A stretch of DNA of 64,000 nucleotides from Carya illinoinensis (GCF_018687715.1 NC_056753.1:16096501-16160500), one strand, 5' to 3'. Positions 11,103 through 24,545 are shown, counted from the stretch's first letter. A program made the numbers and translations. Notes: generated by a model not told the origin, from the letters alone.

Positions 11103-13225
11103 GTCTTGACATTTCTGCCATCTAGATGCTTATACTTTTGTGGATTACTTTTGTGCGTTCTTCAAAACATTGCCGTAGTCCCTGTCATTGCCTTTTCAAT
11201 CTTTTTAAATTGCTAAACCTAATACTTTCAATGTTGACATGCAACAGAGATTGGGATAGGATTGACAGGATTTGGCATATTTTTCTCATTCCTGGGAATC
11301 ATCTTTTTCTTTGACAAGGGATTCCTTGCCATGGGAAATGTAAGTATCTTTTCTTAGCTTTATCCTGCTCAGGTTTCTTCCTCTCTTTTTCCCCTTTTGT
11401 CATTTTTAAAATCTTTATACATCTCACATGTTTGTTGTGACTTGATACGGTATTAACACTGCCTTACTTTTTTGTGGGCTTAATCAGATACTCTTCTTCT
11501 CAGGGGTGACTCTAACCATTGGACTGAAGTCCTCTATGCATTTCTTCATGAAACGGCAAAACTTCAAGGTTTAATTTGTTTACTCTTGTCTATCTTTACC
11601 TCTCAGACATACACAGAAAATCACTTACAAGTGGACATATACACGTGTAACGTTGTTTCCATGAATTGCTTCCTGCCATTTCACTGGTTCTGTCTTTTTC
11701 CTGATTCTACAGGGAACAATTTCATTTGGTGTTGGCTTCTTCTTTGTTGTAATAGGATGGCCTATTTTGGGCATGATTTTGGAGGCATATGGGTTCATTG
11801 TACTCTTCAGGTTGTTGGGATTCTTTCTTTCATGATTGTCAAAGTAATGTATTATATATTTCAAAGTGCTGATGGAACATATTTTGCAGTGGCTTCTGGC
11901 CTACACTGGCAGTTTTTCTGCAAAAGATTCCTGTTCTTGGTTGGTTTTTCCAACAGCCATATGTCAGATCGGTATGCTTATTTTTCAAATTGAAATTTAT
12001 GTTAATACTATTGTGTTTCAAATTATAAACTGTAGGAAGAAGTTTTCTAATGGAATGTTTGCTATACTGTAATATTCATAAAAGTCCGTATAAGAAAGAA
12101 GGAAATGGTTCATCTTACAAAGGTCCATTTAGATACAAGAAAGAGAAATGAGTCTTCTTCTCCATGCAGGGGTTTATAGATTTGCACTTGAACTTGGATT
12201 GGGATAGCTCTAGTCATTTTAGATTTTCATGATAATATATTTCTTTTATGGGCGGATGCTTAGTATAATTAGTAGTGCTGAGGTAGGATAAAGTCATCTA
12301 TCTTATACTGGAGCATTATTTAAGTTAATCAACTGGGAACTTCAACATACATGCTCATTTGATTAGTTTATTACTTCAACAGATAGTTCAGTACTCTTAT
12401 AACCATGAATGGATCACTATTTATATTGGATTTGTGGTATCCAAAGTAGGTGGCTTCAACTTTCCTTGTCAGTTGTATAGACTTGGTATTTATATCGCCA
12501 AGAAGCTTGTGGGGGTAGTGTTATGATATGGTCAGAGATGCATGTGTAACCATATTGATGGATTTGAAATGAGTAATGGAACAAGATAAGTACAACTGGA
12601 AGCTGATCATGTGTTCATAGACTTTCAGGTGGCAAATAAAAGGTTTACTAACTGGGCTGCAGATAAAAATGGTTCTGTTAGTTGTAAAAGACAATTCTTT
12701 TATATCATAAAGTATACAAGGTTCTGCTGCAATGGTCTTTTTTTCTTGCTCAGATGGTTGAATATTTTATATAAACGTCTCATTTATCTGTCAGTATGGA
12801 TGGAATAAGCATGTGCTTTTTTGGGTACCCAAGTCATGAATGCTGTTTGTCATTTTCTGTTTATTTTATCTTGCCCTATAAAATTTCCCTCCCCCCTCCC
12901 GTCTTCCACTAAAAGAGATGGTGGATACTTTAGGTATGAACTTCAAAATAGTGAGAAATTGTTTGAGAATTGCTGCGTTCAACACCCCCATACACAAAAC
13001 GCTGCTAGTTAAATGGAGCATATTTGAATACTACTGTGTATAAATATTTTTTCGTATCTAACGGTGGAGTAGAATTACTTTAGTTCCTTGGTTCATACCC
13101 CTCAGCATTGTCCAGTCGAACCAAATTATTCCATATCCAAGTGTACTTCTGAACTAAGTGTTATAATTGTTTTTTCTTGTTTGCAGTTCCTTGATCGGTA
13201 CCGGGGCAGACGGGTTCCTGTATAA
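7529..13225 (+). CDS. GOT1: GOT1-like vesicle transport membrane protein (six exons)
   Basis: Coding exons: 7529-7559, 11248-11339, 11488-11568, 11713-11810, 11890-11971 and 13187-13225. All introns are GT-AG; the joined frame is 141 codons including TAA, giving 140 aa, as in plant GOT1 homologues. The start is the ATG opening M-V-S-F-E-M-N-D-R-K; the in-frame ATG five codons later is less likely. The protein is short and hydrophobic with about four membrane segments (roughly residues 13-33, 40-58, 70-88, 91-111). Conserved family stretches include G-L-T-G-F-G, F-F-M-K-R-Q-N and the F-x-F-W-P-T-L-like loop, and the tail is basic (R-G-R-R-V-P-V). Got1/Sft2 proteins act in ER-Golgi and intra-Golgi vesicle traffic. 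Intron 1 (3.7 kb) holds transposon debris. A plausible 3'UTR intron runs 13268-13802. Confidence 0.93.
8085..8185 (+). mobile_element. LINE-like 3' tail
   Basis: The stretch around TTGTATACTTCCTCTGTACTT, then AATAAAACTCTTATTA and an A-rich end, resembles the 3' ends of plant L1-type retrotransposons. A related tail lies at about 9040-9150. No ORF remains. Confidence 0.4.
10400..10545. mobile_element. MITE-like inverted repeat in GOT1 intron 1
   Basis: The left arm (10400-10440: GAATTACAAAAA, TTTACAAA, GATGTGGT) is matched in reverse complement by the right arm (10493-10545: ACCACATCAA, TTTGTAAAC, TTTTTGTAATTC). About 145 bp, non-coding, the design of a miniature inverted-repeat transposable element. 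Confidence 0.6.
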
Positions 13226-14444
13226 TCCAGAAAAAGAGACTTGGGGAAAAGCACAGCGGGCCCAGTTGTAAGTTCTTGTAATATACAGCCAGATTGACAC
13301 CCATCAATTTTTTCATTCAGTTGAAACGGTGTCTACAGAAAAAGGTGCATAGTTGACATTACGTTTGTCTTGTAAAAAAAAAGAAAGAAATTGTCTTTTT
13401 TCTTTACTATATTCTATGAGTGTTTCCTTTCACCGTCCTTGCTATATTGGATGTTCTCCAATTGACTTGGCTACACTTTGATGCACGTTCCCACCACACT
13501 AGATGATATTAGGCAATATTATTGTGTTTTTGATGTTCATCATGATTGTTTTATTTAGTCTCGTTCTCTGCTAATTGTCAGAAACTCCTGATTTTTATAA
13601 AGGTATAACTGATGATTTTGGTTTAGTGCTCTGGCCATGTAAAATGAGAGTCCATCAGAGTGATTGTACGCAGTCTGATTGTTATTTCGATGGAGATGTA
13701 CTGTAGAATGAAAGCGCTGATTGGTTGGTTGACTTGAATGAATGTATGTTATGTAGGTATAGATATCAAAATGATCCATCATTGTTTAAATTAATAATTC
13801 AGGGAAAGATAACTGAAGGTTGCCTGAGTCACCTCCGGATGGGATGGCCAGTGCGCATGTAAAATTCATCATGCATTGAACTTTTAAGGTGTTCTTTATT
13901 TGTTGAGCCAATATTATATGTATTTATATATATGTTGGGAAAAAATAAAAAGAGCGTCGTTCAATGACCATTTGAAACAGAATTGAATGGTAGGATTCTT
14001 TGTCTGGGTTTTGCACTGGATACCTTGGTATACCCAGCCTAGAACCCAGGGCATACCTTGGAACCCAGTTTTCAAACCCGGGCTGAAATCCGGACTGCGT
14101 TAGTTCGGTTATGACCCGGGCCGGAAATCTAGATGAATTCGGATTTTTGAAACCCGGAAATCTCGGTTCTAGACTATACTTGGGTTTTTTGTATAAATTT
14201 TTTATTATTTATTTCAAAAGTCTGTTAATAAACTTGTTTCAACAAAAAAATGTTAAAAAACAATTTTTTTAATCTAAAAGCCTATATTTTATTATAGTTT
14301 TTTTCAAGAAGTAATGTTAAAAAGTGTGTATATATATTATATAAAAGCTTATATTTTATTAAAACTTTTTCAGAAAGTCAAGTTGAAAAGCATAATATTA
14401 ATGCATTGAACATTGTCCATAATTAAAAAAATATATCAAAATGG
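13226..14444 (+). other. GOT1 3'UTR and downstream AT-rich sequence
   Basis: The transcript tail probably uses a GTAAGT donor at 13268 and a CAG acceptor ending at 13802. Sequence after about 13930 is A/T-rich. About 14000-14170 holds CCGGGCCGG-like motifs that may be a decayed transposon end. No further gene was seen. Confidence 0.45.
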
Positions 14445-14449
14445 AAAAC
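14445..14449. repeat. Target-site duplication AAAAC (left)
   Basis: AAAAC immediately precedes the left LTR and is repeated at 24732-24736 directly after the right LTR. A 5-bp duplication is normal for copia integrase. Confidence 0.7.
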
Positions 14450-14636
14450 TGTTGTAAAATCAAAGAACATAGAGAGAAGAAAATGCAAAGAGAGAGAGAG
14501 AGAGACTTTATATTATTTATACCTATGAACCTAGAAATATCCCCATATATATAGGGGTACAAGCCTTAATTGACGACTAAAACCTGATAAATTATGACAG
14601 CTAAATGTGGTTATACAATAGAAGTTGGTTTATATA
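14450..14636 (-). repeat. Outer left LTR of the palindromic composite
   Basis: It begins TGTTGTAAAATC on the + strand and matches the right outer LTR (24546-24731) more closely than the inner + LTR; shared bases include TATAGGGGTAC and TTGGTTTATA. Its inner edge lacks the expected ACA and is followed by TAAAAAGGGAG. Confidence 0.75.
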
Positions 14637-14645
14637 AAAAGGGAG

Positions 14646-14831
14646 TGTTATAAATTAACTTGTATTATATGATTACATTTAGTCGTCATAATTGACCAAG
14701 TCTTAGTAGTCAATTAAGACTTTTGTACTCTTATATATATGGGGATATTTCTAGGTTCATAGGTATGAATAATATGACGTCTCTCTCTCTCTTTGCATTT
14801 TCTTCTCTCTATTTCCATTGATTTTATAACA
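14646..14831 (+). repeat. Inner LTR, + orientation
   Basis: 186 bp from TGTTATAAATT to TTTTATAACA, same length as the right outer LTR in the other direction. It has a polypurine stretch (AAAAAGGGAG) on its left and an internal leader (CGTTATCAACACG, a copia PBS-like motif) on its right. It is thus bordered by both a 3'-type and a 5'-type internal junction. Confidence 0.75.
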
Positions 14832-17800
14832 CGTTATCAACACGATGCAAGAAAAATCTTCCTTCTATCGTATGGTTCTCGATTTTCTCCATCTCTGTGG
14901 GTTTCTCTAATCCTCATCAAAATTGGTCTGTTCATCAATGGTGGCGTTTTTCGTCGACAGTGAACGACCAAGTCTTCCCATCATTTAATTATATACATCA
15001 TTGCGTAGTTGTATAGAGAGAGTATTAATGAGTACTCCACGATCTGATCTAATACCAAGTCCAATCCCTCACTCTCTCCCCAGATCGGAAAATTGGAGTC
15101 TCCACTGGTTGAACCATCTTCTCCAAAGGTCTCATGTATGGGAAGGTTGAGATCGTAATCGTAGATTGAGGAATCAGTAGCAGTCCTCTGAATCGTTTGT
15201 GGTCCGGTTGAGCTGAGCTCGTTCCCCCCGTAGAGCTCGAGCGACCAGAAGATGAGCCAAACTGCTGCTCTCAGCTCCGGCTGTGGCTTCGGTGATGGTG
15301 AGAGCCATGAGGCCATGCGTAGGCAAATCCCGCCGGCTTCATCGATGCCTTGGTCTGAAACCTCCACTGGTTCATCTGTTCTGGCGATAAACTTAGATCC
15401 TAAGCCTTGATGGCTCCTTCGATGAACCACCAAGGGAGTGGGTCTTCTGGGATTTCAAAAATCTAAAAACCGATCTAGACAAAGGTATGAAAAAAAAAGG
15501 AGAGAGAAAGTCAATCTGCAAACACAGTTTGAAGTAGGGGAGAGAGAGAGGGGGTCCGGAGCTCCAGGAGAAAGTCGGAAATAAAAGAAGTCTAAAATGG
15601 GTTGCTGGAAGACGACAAGTTAAACATTAGTCAAACATGGCATGCCAACCACCCCAGAAAAATTGATTTAAAATATTAGTCAAATATGGCATGCCAACCA
15701 CAAAAAGTGTCGTGGCTCCTGTCAAAATAAAAAAAAAAAAAAAAATGATAGAAACCATTAGTAATTTAGTCAAATATGACATGCCAACCACAAAAAAGAC
15801 TTGTTTATCCAAGTTGCATGAAGATTCTGATGATTCTGAAAATAGTAGTTTTCTACTTCAAGTAAATGTTTCAATATATTATTGGCAATCCCCAAAGTGA
15901 GTATTAAAGATTATATTCCTTATTATTAAAATTCTTATATTTATTCACATAATTTACATCTCAATTATATCTATGGTGAATTAAAATTTTCATAATTTAC
16001 ATTTTAATTATATATATGGTCAATTTTTATTCACATAATTTATGTACAAGTTCTATTTACTTTTTATGAATTATTGATGATAAGATTCATTTTGGAATAA
16101 AAATGGAACATCCCTGAAGGATCGCCCTAAACCAATAATTTTATTAGGTATCTCATATTAAGATTCATCTTGGAATAGAAATTGAGCATCTATAAAGGAT
16201 CGTTCTAAATCAATAATTTTATTGAGTATCTCATAGTTTAAATGAGTGATACGTGTGCCAAAATCTCATTATGATTAATGCACCTGAAGTTGCATAATGG
16301 AAATTGTGTAGAAAAAAGGCACTAAAGAATATATATATTTAAATGAATGCCTCGAATGTGTTTCTGAAGTAGCAATATTGAGTACAAAAGTTTACAAGAT
16401 ATTCTAAATTTATATCTTGTCTTTTAATGGCTAAGCAAAATAATGAGCTTTTGATAAGAAATCATTAGTCGCGTACTAATAGTTCCACATCATTCCCTGA
16501 AATGAATGATATTGGATTTATACTATTTTATTTCTTGAAGTGAAGAGAATGATGCATTTTATTCAAAGAAATTAAAAGATTGGATGTGATAATAAATATC
16601 TTTATAATACTTTTATAATTTCGAGCCAGAAGCTTGTATTGGAAAAACTACCGGCTTTCTCTTTGAAATGATATTATACAATTATTGAATCAAATATTAT
16701 GATGCATCAAAAGTGATAGGATTCAAAATATTTGTATATTTTCATGATTATCTTGATCATCCAAAATCAATTACAATAAGTCGAATAAATTTTCATATGG
16801 ACGTCCATAAAAGAATCAGAAGATTATTTTACTATAAAACCTTACCACTAGGTGGAAAGAAAGATTTGTTAGAAGTAAATAAAATGAAATAATTCGATGT
16901 TATCTTGATTATCATAGGTGAACTGAAAGTTCAGATGATAATTAAATTATGGATGCAATAGATAAAAATGTCTCATATTCTAACTGCTAAAATCCCAGCG
17001 ATGATTGAAATCCCGTTGGACAATTAAGAAATTTAGCAGTCTAATGAACATAAGACATATTTAAAAGTATATAAGACCTATTGATATAAAAGATAAAACA
17101 TCTCGAAAGAGAAAAACACAAATAATTTGGTGTTCTTGAAGAGATCGTATCCATAAAATAAGCAATAAGATCCATCTAAATTTTCTGTATAAAATTCTCA
17201 TATAAACTCATGAAGAGTATAAACCTCCTGAAGAATTCCTCCTGAAGAGATTTTTCATGAAATGTCTCCCATTGAAGAGGAACATATACATAAAAATAAT
17301 GAGATATCAATACATTTCATGAATATTGGAGAAATTTTGGATAAAAATAAAATTGTTGTCGGCAACGTATTTTCATATAAAATGACACTTGACATTACCA
17401 GAAGTAATGAAGAAAGTGAACCAAGAACTGTCGAAAAATACCGACGTAAAAATATTGGCCAAATTTGAAAGAAACAATTTTTGCAGAATCGATATCACTA
17501 GTAAAATATGATGCATATGGACTTGTAGTCTAAGCACCTAAAGAGGTAATGCTTGTTGAATATCAGTGGGTATTTATATAAAGGAAATAAAAATGTGATA
17601 CATAAATCACGAGTCAGTTTCTCGCAGACAATTCTGCAGAATTGATATCACTAGTAAAATGTGATACATATGGACTCGTAGTCCAAACACGTAAAGAGAT
17701 GATACTTGTTAAATATCAGCGGATATTTATATAAAGGATATAAAATGCCTGAAACTTCTAATCTGAAAATGTGATATATAAATCACGAGTCAGTTTCTCG

Positions 17801-19745
17801 CAGAAACAATATTGATATGTTTTTAAAGCGGTTGAAATTATATTGAGGTTTTTATTAGCTTGAAAGTTACCGAGAGTTTGGATATGCATAATTAACTGTA
17901 TATTTATATGGACCATTAAATCATGACATATATATGAAAATTCCTGAAAGATATAAAATGCCTAAAACTTCTAATCTGAATACATCTAGAAATATGTATT
18001 CTATTAAGTTTTAAAAATCATTTTATGATCTAAAACAATCCAAATGCACGTGGAACAAATTATTTTTCATATATTTTTAGTATCTATATTAACTTGTTGC
18101 AGTTTATATAAATGATTTAAATATTATTGAGGCTCCAGAAGAGCTCATGAAAACTGCACATATTTAAAATATAAATTTGAAATCATTGTGGTTTCAAAGG
18201 GGAGATGAATGATATTATTAGTTCTGAAATACCATCTCTTAAAAGCAATTAGTATTTCAGATTCATATTATAGTTTTGTAAGAAGTGTGCATTGTTAAAT
18301 GAGAAATAAAATGGAGTACACAAAACATCTACCAGAAGATAGAAATACAAATATGAATATTTGTGAAATATTATTTTATTATCTCGGAACAAAATTATAG
18401 AAATTTGAGGCTCTTCACCTCATTCTTTAAACACTCTTACCCTTCAAAAATCTGTATGGCATCTCTATCTCAAGGGGTAGGCAATCGAAAAAAAGATTTA
18501 AGTAAGGATTTTAAATTCCTATTCTCTTGCTTTATTGCTCCTATCTTTATGTTGGACTCCATAAATATTTTCGTGGAGTTTGTCAACTCCATAAGTTTTG
18601 GATTGTAGTCGCTGAGGAAATGCGACAACAGTTGATGAGTATCGGGTACTGATACTCACAAACTCTTAGATAACTTCATTATCTGACTTATTAGTTAGAT
18701 CATTATTTTATTGTATTATAGCACTTACGGTAGAAGCAGAAACAACTGGTGAACGAGGTGCAGAATACCTCATATATTGGTCATGAGAAGATTGCTGAGC
18801 CATTGCAGAATTACAGAAAGAGATTGCAGAATAAAAATGCTGACTAATTACAGAAAAATGAAGAAGATGAGATGCGAATGAATATGAACTGAATATTTCT
18901 TTTATAGAGAAAATTATGACAAAGCATCTCTATTACTTCACAGCATCTCTTGTAAAGCACCTCTCTACAAAAGATAAGAGATATAGTATCATAGCTCTGC
19001 GGCGCCTGACAGCTACAAAAGAGCTGTAAAATCCTGCGGTGCTTGTCTGGTCTAAAAAGATGGCCATCGTTTTTGTTGAAAAAGGACGAGTCAAGTGAGA
19101 GGGACTCGTTGGGTGGAAAGAGTAGCTGGGCTTGCATAAGGTTAGCGAGTAAATTTTGATGAATTCTCTACTAACTATGTTATTTATAAGAACTCTAGAA
19201 GAGCACAACTCTATAAGAGTAGTGAATTTAATGATCTTGAGTCAATATAGTGAATTTGTTTACCAAAACATTATCAACTGCAAAGTTGGTACATAATATT
19301 GAGATGCATCAACGCAAAGACCTTTCACTATAAAGTCTTGAATCCACTTTATATGTACAAAACTCCTCTCCTGAGTACTTACTCTAATGGTTGCTCAATC
19401 ATTTGATGAGCAAAAAGATCCATTTCGTCCTTGTAAACATGATGAAGAAATTCTTGGTCCTGAAGTATCTTATCTCCAGTTCAATTGAAAGCCTGAATAT
19501 GTGATTATTTTATCAACATAGATCAAGTCCACAATTAGTTGGATATACGGATGCAGATTATCTTTCAGATCCATACAAGAAGATCATTGCAATTCATGAG
19601 AAGAAATGTAAAATTGATGTCAAGCAGATACGGTCAAGTAATAATTTGGCAAATTTATTCGGTAAGCATTACCAACTACAATATTTAAGAAAATTATGTA
19701 GAACATTGGAATGCGGAGACTTGAAGACTTATTATCATGCACTTT
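14832..19745 (+). pseudogene. Left arm: degenerate copia gag-pol, + strand
   Basis: No long frame survives, but landmarks are readable. A degraded RT active site, Y-I-N-D instead of Y-x-D-D, is at 18105-18116, followed by L-N-I-I-E-A-P-E-E. RNase H G-Y-T-D-A-D-Y is at 19541-19561. The C-terminal I-D-V-K-Q-I-R-S-S-N-N-L-A is at about 19613-19651. A large internal piece of RNase H is missing between 19580 and 19610. A direct duplication of about 150-165 bp (17485-17635 and 17637-17808) exists only in this arm. A 453-bp antisense ORF (15433-14981) lies in the leader, is not recognisable as a known protein and is not intact in the other arm. Confidence 0.7.
15628..15800. repeat. Three copies of a TGGCATGCCAACCAC unit
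   Basis: The motif TTAGTCAAA-ATGGCATGCCAACCAC occurs three times, around 15632, 15681 and 15772. The mirrored array is at 23580-23740 in the right arm. Function unknown. Confidence 0.6.
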
Positions 19746-19937
19746 TTAGGGGGAGTAATATCTTAAAGACTTATGCGGATTGTATTCTTTTTCCTTCGCT
19801 AAGGTTTTATCCCACTGGGTTTTCCTTTGCAAGCTTTTAATGAGGCAATCATCAAGCGCTTGACGGTACACATGAATACTGTACTCTTTTTCCTTTGCCA
19901 TTGGTCTTTTTCCACAAGGTTTTTCCTTGACAAGTTT
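19576..19937 (+). other. Palindrome spacer and turning point
   Basis: This is the only part without a reverse-complement partner. It carries the end of RNase H on the + strand and a 3' trailer with repeated TTTTTCC-TTCGCTAAGG and TTTTCCACAAGG motifs seen downstream of pol in Ale/Retrofit elements. At about 19937/19938 the sequence switches into the - oriented RNase H. Confidence 0.65.
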
Positions 19938-22900
19938 TTGAAAGATAACATACATCTGTATATCCAACTAATTGTGGACATGATCCATGTTGATAAAATA
20001 ATCACATAGTCAGGACTTCAATTGAACTGGAGATAAGATATTTCAGGACCAAGAATTTCTTCGTCGTCTTCACAAGGGCGAAATGGATCTTTCTGCTTAT
20101 CAAATGATCGAACAACCATGGGAGTACTCAGGGGATGAGTTTTATCTATATAAAAGTACTTCAAGACTTTATAGTGAAAGGTCTTTGCGTTGATGCATCT
20201 CAATATTGTGTATTAACTCTTTAAATGATGCAGTTGATAATGTTTTGGTAAACAAATTCACCATATTGACTCAAGATCATTAAATTCACTACTTTTCTGG
20301 AGTTGTGTTCTTCTGGAGTTCTTGTAAATAACATAGTTAGTGCAGAAGTCTTAAAAATTTACTCGCTAACCTAATGCAAGCCCAGCTACTCTTTCCACCT
20401 AACGAGTCCCTCTCACTTGACTGGTTCTTTTTCAACAAAAACGGTGGCCATCTTTTTAGACCAGACAAGCATCGCAAGATTTTACAGCTCTTTTGTAGTT
20501 GTCAGACGCTGTAGAGTTATGATGCTACATCTCTTGTTTCTTATAGAGAGATACTTCACGAGAGATACTGTGAAGCAATAGAGATGCTTTGTCATGATTT
20601 TCTCTATAAAAGAAATATTCAGTTCATCTTCATTCGCATCTTATCTTTTTCACTTTTCTATAATTAGTCTGCATTCTTACTTTGCAATCTCTTTCTGCAT
20701 TCTTATTCTACAATCTTTTTCTGCATTTTCACTCTGCAATGGCTCATCAATCTTTTCATAACCAATATAGAAGGTATTCAACACCTCATTCACCAGTTGT
20801 TTCTGCTTCTACCGTAGGTGCTATAATGCAATACAATAATGATATGACTAATAAGTCAGATAATAAAGTTATCTTCAAGCTTGTGAGTCTCGGTACCCGA
20901 TACTCATAAACTATTATCCCATTTTCTCAACGACTACAATGCAAAACTTGTGGGGTTGACAAACTCCACGAGAATATTTCTTCCGGAATCTAACATGAAG
21001 ATATGAGTAATAAAGTAAGAGAATATGAATTTAAAATCCTTAATTAAATCTTCTTTTCGATTGCCTACTCCTTTAGATAGGGACGCCATATAGATTTTGG
21101 AAGAGAAAGAGTATTTAAAGAATGAGGTGAAGTGTCTCAAATTTCTGTAATTTTGTCTTGAGATAATAAATTAATATTTCAAAAATATTCATTTTGTGTT
21201 TCTATATTCTGGTAGATGTTCTGTGTGCTCCATTTTATTTCTCCTTTAATAATGCACACTTTTTACAAACCGTAATATGAATTTAAAATACTAATTGTAT
21301 TTAAGAGATGGTATTTCAGAACTAATAATTTCATTCATCTCACTCTTGAAGCCGCAAGGGTTTCAGATTTATATTTCAAATATGTGTATTTTTCATGAAC
21401 TCTTCTGGAGCCTCAATGATATTTAAATCATCTATATAAACTGCAATAAGTTAATATAGATATTGAAAATATATTTGAAATAGCTTGTTCCACATGCGTT
21501 TGGATTGTTTAGATCATATAATGACTTTTGAAACTTAATAGAATACATATTTTTGGATGTATTCAGATTAGAAGTTTCAGGGATTTTCATATACATGTCA
21601 TGATCTAATGATCCATATAAATATGTAGTTAATCATGCATATCCAAACTCTCGGTAACTTTTAAGCTAATAAAAACCTCAATATAATTTCAACCACTTTA
21701 AAAGTATATCAATATTAATTCTACAATAAAACGACTCGTGATTTATATATCACATTTTTAGATTAGAAGCTGAAGCCATTTTATATCATTTATATAAATA
21801 TCCACTGATATTTAGCAAGCATCACCTCTTTAGGTGTTTGGACTACGAGTCCATATGTATCATATCTTATTAGTGATATCAATTCTGTATGAATTGTTTC
21901 TTTCAAATTTGGCCAATATTTTTACGTCGATATTTTTCGACGGTTCTTGATTAACTTTTTTCATTACTTTTGGTAATGTCAAGTGCTATTTTATATGAAA
22001 ATACGTTGTCGACAACGGTTTAATTTCTATCCAGAATTTTTCCAATATTCATGAAATATATTGAGATCTCGTTATTTTCAGGTACCTGTCCCTCTTCAAG
22101 GGAAGACATTTCATGAAAAATCTTTTCAGGAGACACTTTTCAGAAGGTTTATACTCTTCAGGAGTTTATATGAAAGAATTTTATATAGAACATTTGAATG
22201 GATCTTATTGCTTGTTTTGTGGGTACGACCCATATAAGAGCACCAAATTATTTGTGCTTTTCTCTTTCGAGATGCTTTATCTTTTGTATCAATAGGTCTC
22301 ACATACTTTTAGACATGTCTTATGTTCATTAGACTGCTAAATTTCTTAATTGTCCTATGAGAATTTCAATTCTTGTTGGGATTTTAGTAGATAGAATATG
22401 AGACATTTTTATTTTATTGCATCCATAATTTAATTATCATCTGAACTTCCAGTTCACCTATGATAATCAAGATAATATCGAATTATTTCATTTTATTTGC
22501 TTCTAGAAATTTTTTTTTCCACTCCTGATGGTAAGGTTTTACAGTAAAAAAATTTTCTAGTTCTTTTATGGAGGTCCATATGAAAATTTATTCGACTTAT
22601 CGTAATTGATTTTGGATGATCAAGATAATCATGAAAACATATAAATATTTTGAATGATATCACTTTTGATGCATCATAATATTTGATTCAATAATTATAT
22701 AATATCATTTCAAAGAGAAAGCTGGTAGTTTTTCCAATACGAGCTTTTGGCCCGAAATTATACAAGTATTATAAAGATATTCATTACCACGTCTAATCTC
22801 TTAGTTTTTTTGAATAAAATGCATCATTCTCTTCACTTCAGGAAATAAAATGGTATAAATCTAATATCATTCACTTCAAAGAATGATGTGGAACTATTAG

Positions 22901-24545
22901 GATGCGACTAATGATTTTTTATCAAAAGTTCATTATTTTGCTTAGCCAATATAAGACAAGATATAAATTTAGAATATCTTGTAAACTTTTACACTCGATA
23001 TTGCTACTTCAGGAGTACATTTGAGGCATTCATTTAAACATATATTCTTTAGTGGCTTTTCTCTACACAATTTCAATTATGCAACTTTAGGTGCATTAAT
23101 CATAATGAGCTTTTAGCACATGTATCACTCATTTAAACTATGAGATACTCAACACAATTATTGATTTAGAACGATCCTTCAAGGATGCTCAATTTTTATT
23201 CCAAGATAAATCTTAATATGAGATACCTAATAAAATTATTGGTTTAGAGCGATTCTTCAGGGATGTTCCATTTTTATTCTAAAATGAATCTTATCATCAA
23301 TAATTTATAAAAAGTAAATAGAACTTATATATAAACTATGTGAATAAAAATTGACCATATATATAATTGAAATGTAAATTATGAAAATTTTAATTCACCA
23401 TAGATATAACTGAGATGTAAACTATGTAAATAAACATATAATTTTATTAAGTAATAATAATGAATATAATCTTTAATATTCATCTTGGGGATTGCCAATA
23501 ATATATTGAAAAATTTTCTTGAAGTAGAAGATCATTAACTTCAAAATCATTAGAACTTTTGTGCAACTTGGATAAACAAGTCTTTTTGTGGTTGACATGC
23601 CATGTTTGACTAAATTACTAATGGTTTCTATCATTTTTTTTTTCCTGATGGGAGCCACGACACTTTTTATGGTTGGCATGCCATGTTTGACTAATGTTTT
23701 GCATCAATTTTTCTGGGGTGGTTGGCATGCCATGTTTGACTAATGTTTAACTTGTCATCTTCTAGCAACCTATTTTAGACTTTTATCTTTTCCGACTTTC
23801 TCTTGGAGTTCCGGACCCTCTCTCTCTCCTCTACTTCAAATTGCGTTTGTAGATTGACTTTCTCTCTCCCTTTTTTTTTATACCTTCATCTGGATCGGCT
23901 TTCAGATTTCTAAAATCTAAAGTCCCACTCCCTTGGTGGCTCGTCAGAGGAGCCATCAAGGCTTAGGATCTAAATATGGCACAAGAACCGATGAACTGGC
24001 GGAGGTTTCAGACCAAGGCATCGATGAAGCCTTTGGGATCTTCCTCCGCACAGCCTCAAGGCTCTCACCATCACCGGAGCCATAGCCGGAGCCGAGAGCA
24101 GTAGTTTGGCCTATCTTTTGGTCGCTTGAGCTCTACGGAGGGAACAAGCTCAGCTCAACTGGACTACGACCGGTTCAGAGGACTGCTGCCGATTCCTCAA
24201 TCTGCGATTACGGTCTCTCTTCAACCTCATCCTTCCCATATATGAGACCTTTGGAGAAGATGGTTCAACCAGTGGAGCCTCCGATTTTTCGATCTGGGGA
24301 GAGAGTGAGGGATTGGACTTGGTACTAGATCAGATCGTGGAGTACTCATTAAAATTCTCTCTGTACAACTACGGAAAGGTGTATATAATTAAATGATGGG
24401 AAGACTTGGTCGTTCACTGTCGACGAAAAATGCCACCATTGATGATGAGACCAATTTTGATGAGGATTAGAGAAACCCACAGAGATGGAGAAAATCGAGA
24501 ACCATGTGGCGAAAAGAAGATTTTTCTCGCATCGTGTTGATAACG
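19938..24545 (-). pseudogene. Right arm: degenerate copia gag-pol, - strand
   Basis: Reverse complement of the left arm. The RT motif is preserved as Y-I-D-D (21438-21427). The RT tail with D-K-x-H-P-L-S-T-P-M-V-V-R-S is readable at about 20145-20100. Many stops and frameshifts are present. The arm lacks the duplication seen at 17485-17808. The LTR-proximal leader (23880-24545) mirrors 14832-15500. Confidence 0.7.

Larger units (their letters stand above)
7560..11247 (+). other. Long first intron of GOT1
   Basis: The donor is GTGAGT at 7560 and the acceptor CAG at 11245-11247. No coding exon was found inside. It contains LINE-like tails (about 8085-8180 and 9040-9150), a 30-base T run (9764-9793), a C run near 9847 and a MITE at 10400-10545. 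Confidence 0.8.

Noticed and set aside
11586..11993. 135-codon + strand ORF
   Set aside because: It reads through GOT1 exons 4-5 and introns in the wrong frame. The spliced GOT1 model accounts for the sequence.
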